From positions 1 to 64,000 of the forward strand of contig NHZP01000108.1 of assembly GCA_003313425.1 (NCBI GenBank): a stretch of DNA of 64,000 bases. The letters are read 5' to 3'. Below the pieces are notes generated by a model. That model saw nothing but the letters and a program-made list of their open reading frames with translations, did no database searches and was not told where the DNA came from. Positions 32,212-43,921 of this stretch are shown here, in pieces; within the stretch, counting starts at the first letter, position 1; each line of letters begins with the position of its first letter. Position numbers and translations under genes: made by a program. Source of the DNA: Pseudopyrenochaeta lycopersici (taxonomy: Eukaryota > Ascomycota > Dothideomycetes > Pleosporales > Pseudopyrenochaetaceae).

Positions 32212-32524
32212 TGATACCTTGAATAAGATATGCGGCGGTAATAGAAAGGAAACAAAGTGCTGTATTCGATGCCTGATTTATTCAAGTAGAAGAGCCAACA
32301 GTAATTGATGACTTACTATGCAACTCTTTATTCTCAGGAAGGTATGTCAATTCATATGAAGAGACGGCCGGAAGTTTTTAGTATTTAATAATGGTCAACT
32401 ATCGTACCAGTTTTGATATCAGTAAGGAAAGGACATTACTGACTTGCAGTGGTAGCTTCATGTTATAACCATTTCTAGCTTATAGGGCGTGGTGGCATGT
32501 CACTTTGCACTCTTCACAGTTCGG

Positions 32525-32988
32525 ATGTCTGGTGCGGCAAATGTTCTAACCAATCAAAAGTCTTATACGGCTTACATGAGGCTGTTACTTAGCCAAGCAC
32601 TCTTTGCGCTAGACACCGAAGCCAGAGCGGAGATTGTACTCACATCCAAGGCCAAGGCAAAACATGCCACCAGTCCTGCTAGCCGTCGTTTGGTTCCTGG
32701 GCCTCGGCATTTCAACGGCTCCAACGATGCCTTTTGTGCTATGTACGATGTTCCAACAGGCAAGGACGGAAAGAACAGCGACAGCTTGAGGTTCTTCGTC
32801 TTCCAGTCGAAATCCGGTGTCAGGTGGCTCCACGAGGCCTCCGGAAAAGATGCAGGTGCAGCGAGCTGAGGCCCACATCGTCTAAACTCTTCACAGCTAG
32901 CACTCCTGAAATCACCGCCATTTCCATTATCAAAGACAATCTGATCGCATCTGCACTCGACATTGACTCAGACAAGCTCAAGAAATGA
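32525..32988 (+). CDS. Small hypothetical protein, two exons
   Basis: Exon 1 is 32525-32855 and exon 2 is 32897-32988, joined by a 41-bp GT-AG intron with a CTAAAC branch-like site. The spliced frame gives 140 residues. An ATG at 32489 would add 12. I do not recognise the family. Visible pieces are LTNQKSYTAYMRLLLSQALF, FVFQSKSGVRWLHEASG and a C-terminal ISIIKDNLIASALDID. The stop TGA (32986-32988) overlaps the ATG of the next frame (32985-32987). The intron is short for a fungus, so the model is tentative. It is divergent from the aminotransferase, sharing about 310 bp of upstream DNA. Confidence 0.4.
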
Positions 32989-33225
32989 AGACTCCATTAA
33001 GAATAGCTATACTTCAGTGCGACACCTTGCTGCCCGAGGTCATTGCAGAATATGGTAAATACGACCGCATCTTTACGACTTTGCTTGAAAGCGCTGCCAA
33101 GGGACTCGGCTTATCGCCGAAGCAAGATTTAGAACTACGCGCTTTCGATGTTGTTACCGCACAGGAATACCCGAAACTTAGAAATATAGATACTGTTCTG
33201 ATTTCTAGGTTAAGTTTGCGTTCTT
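32985..33225 (+). pseudogene. Class I glutamine-amidotransferase-like protein, 5' fragment
   Basis: The frame MKTPLRIAILQCDTL...YDRIFTTLLESA...FDVVTAQEYPKL..IDTVLIS has the layout of the N terminus of fungal GATase1/GMP-synthase-like proteins. After about 73 codons similarity ends at a GTTAAG that could be an intron donor. A Fot-type terminus begins 60 bp later at 33287, so the remaining exons, including the expected catalytic Cys, are absent. It is probably a broken gene. Confidence 0.6.
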
Positions 33226-33286
33226 AGCAGATTTAAATCTCTTCGTGTCCGCTGACCAGTGTGGTTTTCAATCCTGCCAATCCTTA

Positions 33287-34213
33287 CCGAGGTTCACCCC
33301 ATACCGTGTCCGTGCGCGCAACGCCCGGAGTCGCGCAACGCCCGCGAACCACCCCAACAGGTCACCCAAAAATGAGGCTGTAGAGCCACACACAATAGCT
33401 ATTATCACGAGATTTTATGGTGGAGTAGTATAGTGATGCTTGCGATCAATTTAGCCTATTCAAATCTTTCTGGAAGGTTGACTCTGCGGCCGAGGCGCGT
33501 GGTGACAGCTAGGGCGGGAGGAACAGCCTCTGTAGCTGCGCCGCCACCCACAGCATCAACCACACGTTTCTGACGCTTGTTCTTCTGTGTGGGTGGCTAT
33601 AAAGCCTTCCTCTTACCCTTTTGGGATAATTGTAGAGCTTCTTCAGCGGTGCGCGCTGCTCGCTGACGCGCGCGTTCAGCTGCTTGTTCAGCCTTCTCAG
33701 CCTTCGCCTTCTCCCTCTCTATCTTAAGTACCTCTCGCGCAACACGCTTCTCTTATTCAAGCTTCTCCTTATACAGCTTATTAGACTGCTTCAACTCCTT
33801 TATCTTAGCTTTTTTGAGTTGTTCCTCCTTCTCCTCACGCTCCATCACTCTCTGACGAAACTCAGCCTCACGCCTCTTACTTAGTGACTAGAAAACAGCT
33901 CTACTATAGTACTCCTCGCGCTGTTAGAGAGGCAAGACCTGTTACTTCTTCTTATACTTCTTCTTAGTAGTTAACGCCTCCTTAAGGCCCTTCATCTTAT
34001 AGTGGAGTAGCTTATTTTGAACTAAGAGATAGTAGAGTGAGCGGCCAAGCTTCCGTAACTCCTTACTGCGCTCATCCTTTACTGCAGAGCGAATAAGCGA
34101 CTATACTTTAAGCTAATCCTCTCTGCTGTAGCACAAAGTAGAGGACTCTTATAACATTAAGGCCTCTAAGGCGTTGTTAGTAAATCTATTAAGGATTTTG
34201 TTAGGGTTAATAG
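33287..34213 (-). pseudogene. Fot1/pogo element F, 3' fragment with transposase C terminus
   Basis: It starts next to TA (33285-33286) with CCGAGGTTCACCCC, the same end as element A. The next part shares GAGCCAC...CAATAGCTATTATCACGAGAT with A at 11090-11125. The minus strand then reads as the Lys/Arg/Ala-rich coiled-coil C terminus (for example the FxSLSKRREAEFRQR-like piece near 33860-33890). It is only mildly RIP-mutated. It stops near 34213, where the helicase-type gene begins, with the catalytic part missing. Confidence 0.7.
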
Positions 34214-34473
34214 GTGCTATACAGCAGCAGTAGTAGTAGTAGCACTACTACTAGCAAGCGCTGCGGCTTTCTAAGCATAACCTGTAAGTGTATACAGAAA
34301 CATATAAACTAGCAGCACAGTATAAAGCTTACACGCTAGTCCTCTGCCTCTGCGACCTCGCACTAGGAGCACGCTACGTAGCTATAGAGGCTAGTTAAGG
34401 TGCAGACTTTTTTCCGCGAACGGTGCTACGTCTGGTACTTTGTAGTACAGGCCGAGCAGCAGGCGCAGGATCA

Positions 34474-34488
34474 GGAGCAGGAGCAGAC

Positions 34489-34545
<57 letters not shown>
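34474..34545 (+). repeat. GGAGCA hexanucleotide tract
   Basis: About twelve GCAGGA/GGAGCA units encode an alternating Gln-Glu run in the helicase-type frame. The Leu-rich open frame on the opposite strand is only its complement. Confidence 0.85.
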
Positions 34546-34546
<1 letters not shown>

Positions 34547-36729
34547 ACGCAGGATTAGACGCAGGATCAGCCGCAGGATCAGCCGCAGCAACAGCAGAGA
34601 AAGCAGCCAGGTTACCAGGAGACGCTTACTAGCTTAGTAGCTGAATGGACAGCTATTAAGCGTCAGGACCGAGAAGCTATTAGCTAAATCGCTAAGGAGG
34701 TTTCTCTCTACAACTATACTAGCTAGTTTAAGCAGACGCAATAGGAGCAGCACCTTAAGGCCTACCTAGACTAGAAGCGGCTCGCCTACGCTGTACAGCT
34801 GCTAGGCAACAACGAGCTAGCACTACAGGGCGCGGTCCGCCGCGTTAAGGAGGTGGTAGAGCAGGCGGTTAAGGGACTTAGCTCGCTATCCCTTAAGACG
34901 CTACGCTGGCTACGCAGTGCAAGTCTACAGCGGTCTAATATACGCCCGCTAGGTTGTATACAGAAGACAGCAAGCTAACATCGCGCGGCAAGGCTCTAGG
35001 CACGACTAATCTGCTACTGCCTACAGCTGATTACTTCTAAGGAGGAGGGGGAGGAGAGGGAGGAGGAGGCAGGCAGGGTACTGCAGTATATCGCCCGCCT
35101 ATTCCCCTAGTACGGCGGGCAGAAGCAGGAAGCTGTAAAGCTCTAGAGGCTGCTAACAGTTAGCGACCGCAGTAGTAATACAAGCGAACAGCAGAGAGCT
35201 ATCCTAAGTCTATCTAAGGCGCTGTTCTGCTAGGAAATATACTACTAGCCTTTTAACAGCAGCCTAATCTACTTCCTAGCTGCGCTAGGTATTAACCTAG
35301 ATATAAACTAGCTACGCAACGCCTTATAGTTTACTACTCTTCTTAGCTCTCTTATCTACTGCGTACGCGTGCTTACTACTAAGGCCTTCCTCCCCTCTGC
35401 CTAGCGCGTAGAGCAGGGTACTACTACGATAGCTACTCTACTATAGTAGCGAGCGCACTATCTTGTTAATAGCTTATATAGCCTAATAAACGTTATAATT
35501 AGCCTACTTACCTACGCTAAGTATATCTCTCTACGTACGCTAGGTAGTATTGCAGGCAGTATGTAGTAGTTACCTAACTGCCAGACGTTCTTCCTTAAAG
35601 GCCGGCCTATCAAGCTAGAGCGCTTTTACGCTATAGCGCAAGGGATTATAGCTAAGGTAGAGAAGGTTCTATAGGAGCAGCTACTCTAGATAGAGGAGGA
35701 GAGCTAGCAACGCTTTATTAACCTAGTAGTAATCTAAGATAATATGTCTATAGTAGAACAAGGCGCCTACTTCCTATTACTAGCTTAGCTTAACAAGGGT
35801 AGTAACTAGAGTCTTGCACGGCTAGCTAGCGTGCGAGCTACACAGCAGCTATATAAGTAAGGAGAAGAATAAGAAGGTAATTAGGCTAAGGCGTCTCTGC
35901 AGTAGCATAGGAAAAGGGTACAGTAGTATCTACAGTACATAGGTTACTTCCTAGAGCTGCTTTACCTCGCGGTGTATATTACAGGCGGGCAGCTAGCGCG
36001 CAGGCCTAAGCTACTATCTATTTAGTAGCGTAATAGGGTACTCTAGGATTATAACCTCTACGTAATTAATAGGCAGGTAACACTAGTAACCTACTACTAT
36101 AAGACACAGGCGCAGTAAGATTAACCTAAGGTAGTACCGCGGTTCCTGCTAGAGGCGGTAGGGCAGTTAATCGCTGCGTATCTACTCTACATTTAGCTAC
36201 TACAGGCTATACTACTTACTAGTTAGAGTAAAGCTACGTCTACCTCTATATGTAATTATCTCTAGATAGATAAAAGTAAGCTCTAGGATATAGACAGGCT
36301 TATACGTGCTCTAGCGCTAGAGTTAACTAAGCTACTAGGCGCGCGGCTAACAGTTTAGGAGTACTAGCACGCAGCTGTAGGTATTAGACGTAAGGTAGTA
36401 GGAGAGTAGTTCGCTGTAAGCTACTGCTAGGAGGAGAAGAAGTAGAAGCAGCGCAGTAGCTATTAAGGTTCGCGCTAGGCAGATAGTAGTAGTAATAGCG
36501 AGGAGGACAAGGAGGATCTGCTTAAGCTATAGAGCGGGCGTAGGACAAGAGCAGGTATAGTAGCCTATACTATGCAGGCTAATATAGTATAGGAGCTAAG
36601 CGTACGCTTAATTAACGTGTTCTGTACGTTAAGCTGTGCCTAGCAGGCCTTCCTTAGCTTCCCTCTATAGGGAGAGGTAAGTAAGAAGAGGAAGCGGGAT
36701 TAGAGTAGCCTAACTAATAGTGTTAAGCT

Positions 36730-37075
36730 GCGAGAGAGGCAGCAGAGGCAGCAGGCGCAGGAGGCACAGCAAAGACAGCAGTGGGAGCAGTAGCAGCAGA
36801 TGCAGCAGATGCAGCAAAGGTAGCAGTGGGAGCAGATGCAACAGATGCAACAGATGCAGCAGGTGCAGCAGAGGCATCAGTGGGAGCAGTGGCAGCAATG
36901 GCAGCGGATACAGCAGACGCTGCAAAGTTAGCTTTATAACCTATCGTAGCAGGAGCAGCAGTAGTAGTAGTAATAGTAGTAGCAGATTAGGTAGCAGAGA
37001 AAATAATAATAAAGGCAGCAGCAGCAGCAGCAGGAAGAGGCAGAGGCAGAGGCAGAGGCTGAGGAGCAGCAACCG
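36730..37075 (+). repeat. CAG-rich, glutamine-coding repeat region
   Basis: Imperfect GCAGCAGATGCA, CAACAGATG and GCAGCAGAGGCA units encode Gln/Met-rich and then Arg/Gln-rich sequence where the helicase core would be expected. A second low-complexity stretch (GGA repeats then Gln/Ala/Glu repeats) lies at 37435-37595. Confidence 0.8.
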
Positions 37076-37840
37076 ATAAACGATAGCGAGGTAATAGACG
37101 CGTTTATTAGCACAGTAGGCTGTCGAAGAGTAGTAATGAGTCAGTATATAGACGGCAGGCGATTATCTTGCAGATAGCTACAGGCAAGAGTAGATACAGG
37201 AGTAGACGGCGCAGCAGACAGGGCAGCAGAAGGCGCAGAGATAGCGTTCTGCGATAACTGTGAGGAGCAGGAGTATGGAGGGCAGAAACAGTAGCAGAAC
37301 GAGGAGCAGCTACAGGCGAGGCAGGAGCAGGTAGTACGGGCGAAGCTCGATGAGCTATCGCAGACGACGTGTCTATACTGCTGGGGTATGTTGCATGAAG
37401 TATTTAGGAGGGAGGAGGGCAAGGCGGCAGTACAGCAGCAGGAGGAGGAGGAGGAGGAGGAGGAGGAGTATAAGGCAGGGCAGCAAGTAGAGGAAGAGGC
37501 GGAGCAACAGACTGAGCAACAAGCTGAGCAGCAGGCCGAGCGGCAGGCTAAGCAGCAGGCCGAGCAGGAGATTGAGCAGAGAGAGCGCGAGGCGGCAGTA
37601 CATAGTCTGTGGCAGTGTCCGCGACTTAGGCAGGAGGGGTTACAGGAGATAGAGGAGCTGCGGAAGAGGGTTCGATATAGCAGAGAGGTTCGAACGTGCT
37701 GGAAGTGCAGACTGCCAGAGAGTCTCTGCGGTAGAGAGTAGGGTAGGAGGCAGGTAGATTGCGCATAGCTGAACGTAGCGATAGCAGTACTATATGGGCT
37801 ACGAGCAGCAGTAGAGGCAAAAGTAAGGCTAGAGGTAGGT

Positions 37841-38578
37841 AGAGGAATTCAAGATAGTAGGCTTTGGGAGGTAGGATATCAAGGGCAGGTAGATAGTAAG
37901 GAGGAGCTAGGTAGATAGATAGGAGAGGTATATTAAGATAGGCGGATTTTTAAGCATATTACTAGTAAAGGAGTAGCTAGTATTATATATAGTATCTTAG
38001 AAGAGGAAAGAAGAAAATAGATATATTTTATATAGTATTTATAAAAGAATAGTTAACTAGTTTAAATAAGAAAAAAGAAGAAGAGAGTAAAGTAATTTAA
38101 TATAAGATATGAGAAGGAGAGTAGAGAATAGCTAGCTACGTTAAATAAGAAAAAGAAGAAAGAGAGTAAAGTAATTTAATGTAAGACATTAGAAAGAGAG
38201 TAAAGAATAGCTAGCTACTTTAAATAATATATAAAATAGCTATAATTAGGTTAATTTTAAGAAAAGTTAAGTTTATATATAAGTCTTGGTAGAAAATACT
38301 ATATAAATAACAATAGTAAGAAGCTATAGTATATAAAATTATTCTAGAAATATAGTAGTATAACTTTTATAGTAGTATAATAAGAAGTTATTAAAATATA
38401 AAAGTTAAAACATAAAAAAAAAGAAGAATAAAAATATTAGAGTTAATAATTAATAATCTTATAGTAAAGAATAGTTTTTAAAGTAAAGTAGATAAAATAG
38501 TAGTAAAGAAGAAAGTAGTAGGTAAAGTAGCAGTAAGTAAAGCAGAAGTAAGTAAAGTAGAAGATAAAATAGTAGTAT
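37841..38578. other. A-rich debris
   Basis: There is no gene. Purine-rich, TA-rich plus-strand sequence with short repeated motifs (AGTAAAGTAG, GAAGAAGAGAGTAAAG) forms the degraded tail of the helicase-type locus up to the LTR at 38579. Confidence 0.5.
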
Positions 38579-38741
38579 TGTCAGAATTTTAATGAATGTG
38601 TTGGTCAGAAAATTGATTATTCATTTATTGTTGTTCTGTCTGTTCTATTTTATAGCTCCTCTGCTTCTGAAGGTTCCGTAGATCGCAATAGTTATCGGTC
38701 CTACTATTTATCGCTCTTTCCTTGTATTTAATAATCTGACA
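38579..38741 (-). repeat. LTR of copia X
   Basis: It is 163 bp, TGTCAGAATT...AATAATCTGACA, directly followed by the minus-strand polypurine tract. It is hardly RIP-mutated compared with the element body. Confidence 0.75.
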
Positions 38742-41700
38742 CACCCCCTTAGCTTAGAGTAATCTTCTAAGCTGTTATAAACTTATATCTTATACAATTA
38801 TTAGATCCTCTATTTAAGTCTGTATGTCTTTAAGTTTTAACTCTTTTACTAAGGCTGGTTTCTTATTTACTAGTCCTAATTAATTAAAAAAGTTCTCCTA
38901 TTTATTTAAGGGCAGCGCTTTAGTAAGTCTATCTGCTATTATTTGTAAGGACTTTACGTATTTAACTTAAATTTGTCTAAGTAATACTTCCTGTTATAGC
39001 TAGTAATTGTAGATGTCTACATGTTAAAGTTTAGTTTAGAGTTTTGCAATCTCTTCTGTAATAAGTTAAATTATCTGTGTATTATCGCATTAAATTGTAA
39101 TAGTTAACTCTGGCAATAATATCTAGAGCTCCTTAAGAAGTCGCGAGGTAAAGATAGCTTCCTTTGCTACTTAGGAGAGTGCGAGCAGTTCTGCTTTAGT
39201 CGTTAAGGTAGTAACTGTGTCCTGTTTACTTACTCTCTAGGTAACAAGACTACTAAATAGCTTAATTACATAACCTTGCGAACTCTTTCTATTAACTACA
39301 TTATCAGCAAATAATGCGTTGCTGGCTACTTTAAGCTTATCGCCTCCTCCTAATTAGAGTGCTCTTAATTTTATTGCTGTAAGGTAGAGCAGGACTCTGT
39401 CTACAGTCCCCTAATGTTCCGTGCCAGGGTTAATAAGAAAGCGTGTAAGGCGAAATATTATAAAGGCGATATCTAGTCGTATTATAACAGCGGTAAATAG
39501 TAAGGAACTAATCTTACGCTAGTATTTATTAACTTCTAAAGGTAATGCTAATCCCTCTCGTAGCTAAAGTTTAACGCTTACTATTAGGGTATTATATTAG
39601 ATATCCTTTCTATCTGTAAGTCTGCTAATTTTGTTAGCATAGGCTAACTAAGAGAGTTAAATTAATTGTTATTCTTAGTCTCTAATAACTTTAACCCTGA
39701 GGAACTATTACAGGTCTTCTCTACCAGTAAAGGTGTATCTTTCTTAAAGAGCCTTAATAGTTTGTTAAGCTTCTACCTCCTTCTTCTAGTAATAGGCTAA
39801 GATAATATTATTAACGTAAAAGAAGATAATAATACTATCCTTAATTATACAGCAGGCCTTATGCAGTACTTGTTTAAAGCCTAGTTTAGTAAGAGTTAAG
39901 ATAAATTCTTTCTGCTATAGGAGCAGTAAAATTTAAAGACTGTAAAGTACCTTTTTAAGCTTAAGGATTATTCTACGCTTCTAGTATCCTTATAGCATTC
40001 TTATGTAGATTTCTCTATCTATAGTTGCATGCACGAATACGTTAGTAACGTCGTACTATTTAAGTTCAAGGTTAAACTTAGCAGCAATTGCTATAAGCAT
40101 TCGAAAAGACCTGCTTGCTAAAGTAGCTGCGTATGTGTCTTATAACGTAATGTTTTATTACTAATTACTACAAATAACTAGTTGTGCTTTACATTTAATA
40201 AGGTAATAGTGTTTGTCTAATTTGTAAGTATACACCTACATGCAGTCTAATATTTAGTAGCCTTTCTATTTAATAGGAGTAATTAGTACTTTAGCCTAGG
40301 ACTTTATTTATTTATAGCTCTTTAGGTGTTCTTATTTAGCTTCCTTAAATATTTTATATAGAGGATAATCTTTAAGCTTTAAGTAAGTTATTAGTAGAGG
40401 TAGTAATTAGTTTTAGTAAGGCTTCACCTCCTTTGCTAGTATTCTCTTCAGCTATGCCTTATTAATAGGCTTACCTTCGTGTTCCCCTACGTGCTCTGCT
40501 TAAGTACTGGCTATAAATGCTGCCGCCTATAGTTCTGTTTTTGACGAGCCCTGTGTTATTATGCTATTACCTTTAAGTTTGTTAGTCTACGCCTGGCTAA
40601 GGAGAGCTATAGGTAGCAGAGTGTCTAGCGGCGTTAGGTATAAGTCTATTGCTTTTCTACTTTAGTAACCTCTTAACTTTTAACCTTATAGACTTAAACT
40701 CTCTCCTATTATTATATTGTCTTCGTAGAACAACCTAGTCTTAGGCTGTTCCTGTTACAGTAGTATAGGCAGTTTAATTGTTTTTACCTACGTTGTAATC
40801 TCCTGTAGGGTGTTGTGCATAAGGTTATCTATAAGGTCTTCTATTTTACTACTAAACACTATGCTTTTATTAAAGACTACGTCTCTTATACTAATAACTT
40901 TAGCTAGTAATAGGATCTAAACTTAGTAGATGTTTATAGATTAATAGCTAATAAGATAGCTAATCTAGGCCTTTAGATCTAAGCGTTGCAGTCGCGACTT
41001 TCCTTAGTAGGTATTGTTAGTTATTGTAAATGCCTTGCAGCTATATGCTTTAAGATAAGCTTAGTTTAGTTTCTGTAGTCTAGTAATAATACTATTTATA
41101 GCAGTAACTCTTATAAAGAATACCTTATATAGGCTTTTCTAGTAGTTTAAGTAGTTTAGCGTTCTATTATATAGGTATACTGCCGCTCTTATAATTTCTA
41201 GCTATAGTTCCTAAGGAAGATTAGTATCTAGTTATATCGTGCGTGCCTTTTCTTTTATTACACCCCGTAAGCGTTCTCCCCTACTATTCTGTAATTAGGT
41301 ATTAGGAGTAGAAGGCTTAACCTTTATACCTTTAGACGTGTACTATCTCTTAACTTCTAGCTTAATAGTTACTATCTTATTATCTATCTTAATAACTTTT
41401 ACAGAAATATTAAACAGTGTATATAGGAAGTAAGTAAAATTATCTAGTAATTAAATAATAGATTATGCTAGTCTGTTATTAGTAATGTAGAAATCTTAGT
41501 TATATACTAAGAATTAGTTAGTAATAAGTATTTAGGTCTTTTCTTTTAAGTAGCTCCTAACTTCGTAGTTGTAAAAGTTAATCGCGATTTATTCTCCTAG
41601 TCCTTCTTTACTTAGTTAAGGTTCTCTGCAGATCCTACGCTTTAATTTAGCTCTCCTATATATATTATACTTAACTGTAGTAACGCCTTTAATGCGCATC

Positions 41701-43815
41701 CCCTTAGATTATTAGACGAGGTGTTTAATTACTGCGGGCCCTAGATACCCTAGGCGCTTATACTATAGTATTACACTTACTCTTTGTAGCGACTGCTTAG
41801 TTTAAGAGTTAAATCGGGTGTAAAAGGCACTATTATTTGCATCTAATTACTTAAGTACCTATTAGTTATATGCTTCTGTTAGGTATGCGATAATAGAGTT
41901 GTCCTATCTCTTTAACGACGTAGGTTTATTCTTATTATCCTACTAAATTCCTTGCTATCTAAGTAGTCTAAATAAGACGAGGTTGTATAGAATCTCTAGG
42001 CAGAAGGTAACGTTCTCTAATTAGAGTATCTCTGTGCTATATAGTAACTTGACTTTAATATGTACAGTACTATGCCCTTTAATCTATATTTGTGCGTTAC
42101 CTGTCTACACGCAGTTACTAGGGATAGGTAGACAGAGGTAAGTTAGGCGTTGCGCTATATTACAGATATGTATTGTCGCGCCTAAATTAAGGATAAATGT
42201 ATTCTTTAGCGGATACAGTTAGTTCTTTATTAAGAATACTAACGCAGTATACGCGGCTTTAATTATTAATATAAGTCTTCCTTTTAGTTAATCTTTTAAG
42301 GCTTTAGGTGTTAGTGTTTACGAATTCTTAATTAGCAGCGTCTTTAATTATTAGCGCTTTAAGTCTAATAATTTAATTAGCTTTAGGTTATACTTTCTTT
42401 TATACATAATAAGTTTAGCTATCCTTAAATCTAGTGTAAACCACGCAGGTGCTCTATCTTTATTTAGATAGAAATAATTAAAAAGATTATAGCGCTGTTT
42501 ATAAGCATAGTATTTTATGCCTTTAACTACTACTGTATCCTCTAGAGAGGAATACTTAGATCTAGTACTACTTTACCTAAATTTACGTTTTCTCTATATT
42601 CTACTATAGTTCTTACTCTATAAGGCTGATAATACTTCTTTAGCTATACTAGAGGCGTCCCTCTATACGCCCTAGTTAGATTTACTGCTAGCGGGGTATG
42701 CAGCGTCTCTAGCAGTAAAAGCGCTCTTCTGCTTACCCTTTTATAGGTAGGAGCGGCTTATATACTCCTAGAAGAGTTTTATTATTTCTTTTTTATTATA
42801 GTCTAGGTTACCTCTAGCTACCTAGCTAGAGAAGGTAGTTACCTACATAGGTGCTACCTTTTCTACTACTAACAAGAAATCTTCTATAATATTATTATCA
42901 TGTTATACCTCCGCGACTCCTTCAGTCTTAGCGTTAGTTACTGCTTAATTGTATTCTATAAGCTAGATATCCTAGTTTACTAGGGTCCTTATTAGCTTCA
43001 ATGCATTATAATATCTTATTTGTGCTCGTTAGCGTTCTTCGAGTAGGTTAATTTCTACTGTCCTTTAGATATTAATAATCTATCAGCGAATCGTGGTACT
43101 AGGGAGGCAGCAGTTACGCTGAATATGCGCTGATACTGTGCTCTAAATATGCGTTATAAGTAACTAATAGTTAGCCCGTTCTCTGTCGTATTTCTTCTTG
43201 TTAATCTTATAGGCTTTAAGCTGTACCTTGTAGTTATCTTAATTAGCCTTATATATTTCCTAGCTTTTAGGTAATAAGTCTAATAGTTTTATTAGTGTAG
43301 CTGGAGTTGCATTAGTTTAGGACGGGTTTGATCTTGTTAGCTAGCTTAATAATCTAACCTAGTTACCCTAAGAGTTTGACAACGCGCTGGGTGCTAGTTA
43401 TTAGACTACAGCTAGTACGTAGTTAGCTAATTGTAGTAGGACTAGGGGGATTAGTTCTAGTAAAGGTTCTCTAGTTCTATTAGGGTCTGCGATTGCCTAT
43501 ACGTCGTAGAACTCTACTTTTACTTTAAGTTGTAGTAACTATAGCGTGTAGTTCGTGTAGTTAGTAAGGATAATCGTAGCGTTACGTACGCTAGTAATAT
43601 TTACGTAAGATATAGTCCTCGCTTGTTATAGGGTTAGTAAGACTCTTAATTATTAGAATTTAATAAATCTTTTTAGTTATAATCGTGGATCCGAATTTTG
43701 TTAGTTCTGTTTTCTCTCCTTTTTAAACACAGACCTGATACATCGATGATACATAGCTGATACTGTCTACGATGCAGTATTCGTATACTTCAGTTTTTAT
43801 GCCTCTTATCTGACA
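38579..43815 (-). mobile_element. Ty1/copia element X, RIP-mutated, related to Copia1
   Basis: The left LTR (38579-38741) begins TGTCAG, ends CTGACA, and is followed by CACCCCCTTAGCTTA, the complement of a polypurine tract nearly identical to that of Copia1. Minus-strand pol order is integrase (about 41.3-42 kb), RT and RNase H (about 39 kb), i.e. copia. The RT motif reads IIIFFYVNNIILAY near 39800-39850, where Copia1 has IIIFFYVDDIILAY. RNase H reads TKAELLALS near 39190. The right end stops at CTGACA 43815, but that region does not match the left LTR and flanks differ (AGTAT versus AAAAT). Confidence 0.75.
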
Positions 43816-43921
43816 AAAATAGTTACTTGTGTAACTCTTACGTTATTATACGATATTATAATCTTAGTAATTAATTACTAAACTAATCTCTATGCGGAGA
43901 GTAACAGTTCTAGTTAAATAG
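43816..43921 (-). mobile_element. Copia W leader, part 1
   Basis: It matches the 5' leader of copia Y (52506-52612) closely. It ends at the 8-bp TTAAATAG target of the hAT2 insertion. W parts 2 and 3 are at 46815-46958 and 59489-59632. Confidence 0.75.

Larger units (their letters stand above)
34214..37840 (+). pseudogene. Telomere-linked-helicase-type large gene, RIP-damaged, helicase core missing
   Basis: Reading TAG/TAA as lost Q or W, the plus strand gives one long coherent protein. It is the N-terminal region of the fungal RecQ-like telomere-linked helicase family. Blocks include TLRWLRSAS near 34903, LIYFLAALGI near 35268, LIYCVRVL near 35350, TFFLKGRPIKLERF near 35590, YITGGQLARRPKL near 35975, PKVVPRFLLEAVGQLIAAYL near 36130 and LSVRLINVF.TLSCA near 36600. 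A Q-rich stretch (36730-37075) follows, then CRRVVMSQYIDGRR, an FCDNC motif and a C-terminal Cys cluster CWKCRLPESLC near 37700. The DExH/GKS helicase motifs expected between 36700 and 37110 are absent. Such genes are typically subtelomeric or dispersed. Confidence 0.7.

Noticed and set aside
34391..34591. Leu-rich open frame on the minus strand (also 36710-36925 and 37373-37603)
   Set aside because: These are complements of Gln/Glu-coding GGAGCA, CAG and GGA repeats in the plus-strand helicase-type frame, with no start context or homology.
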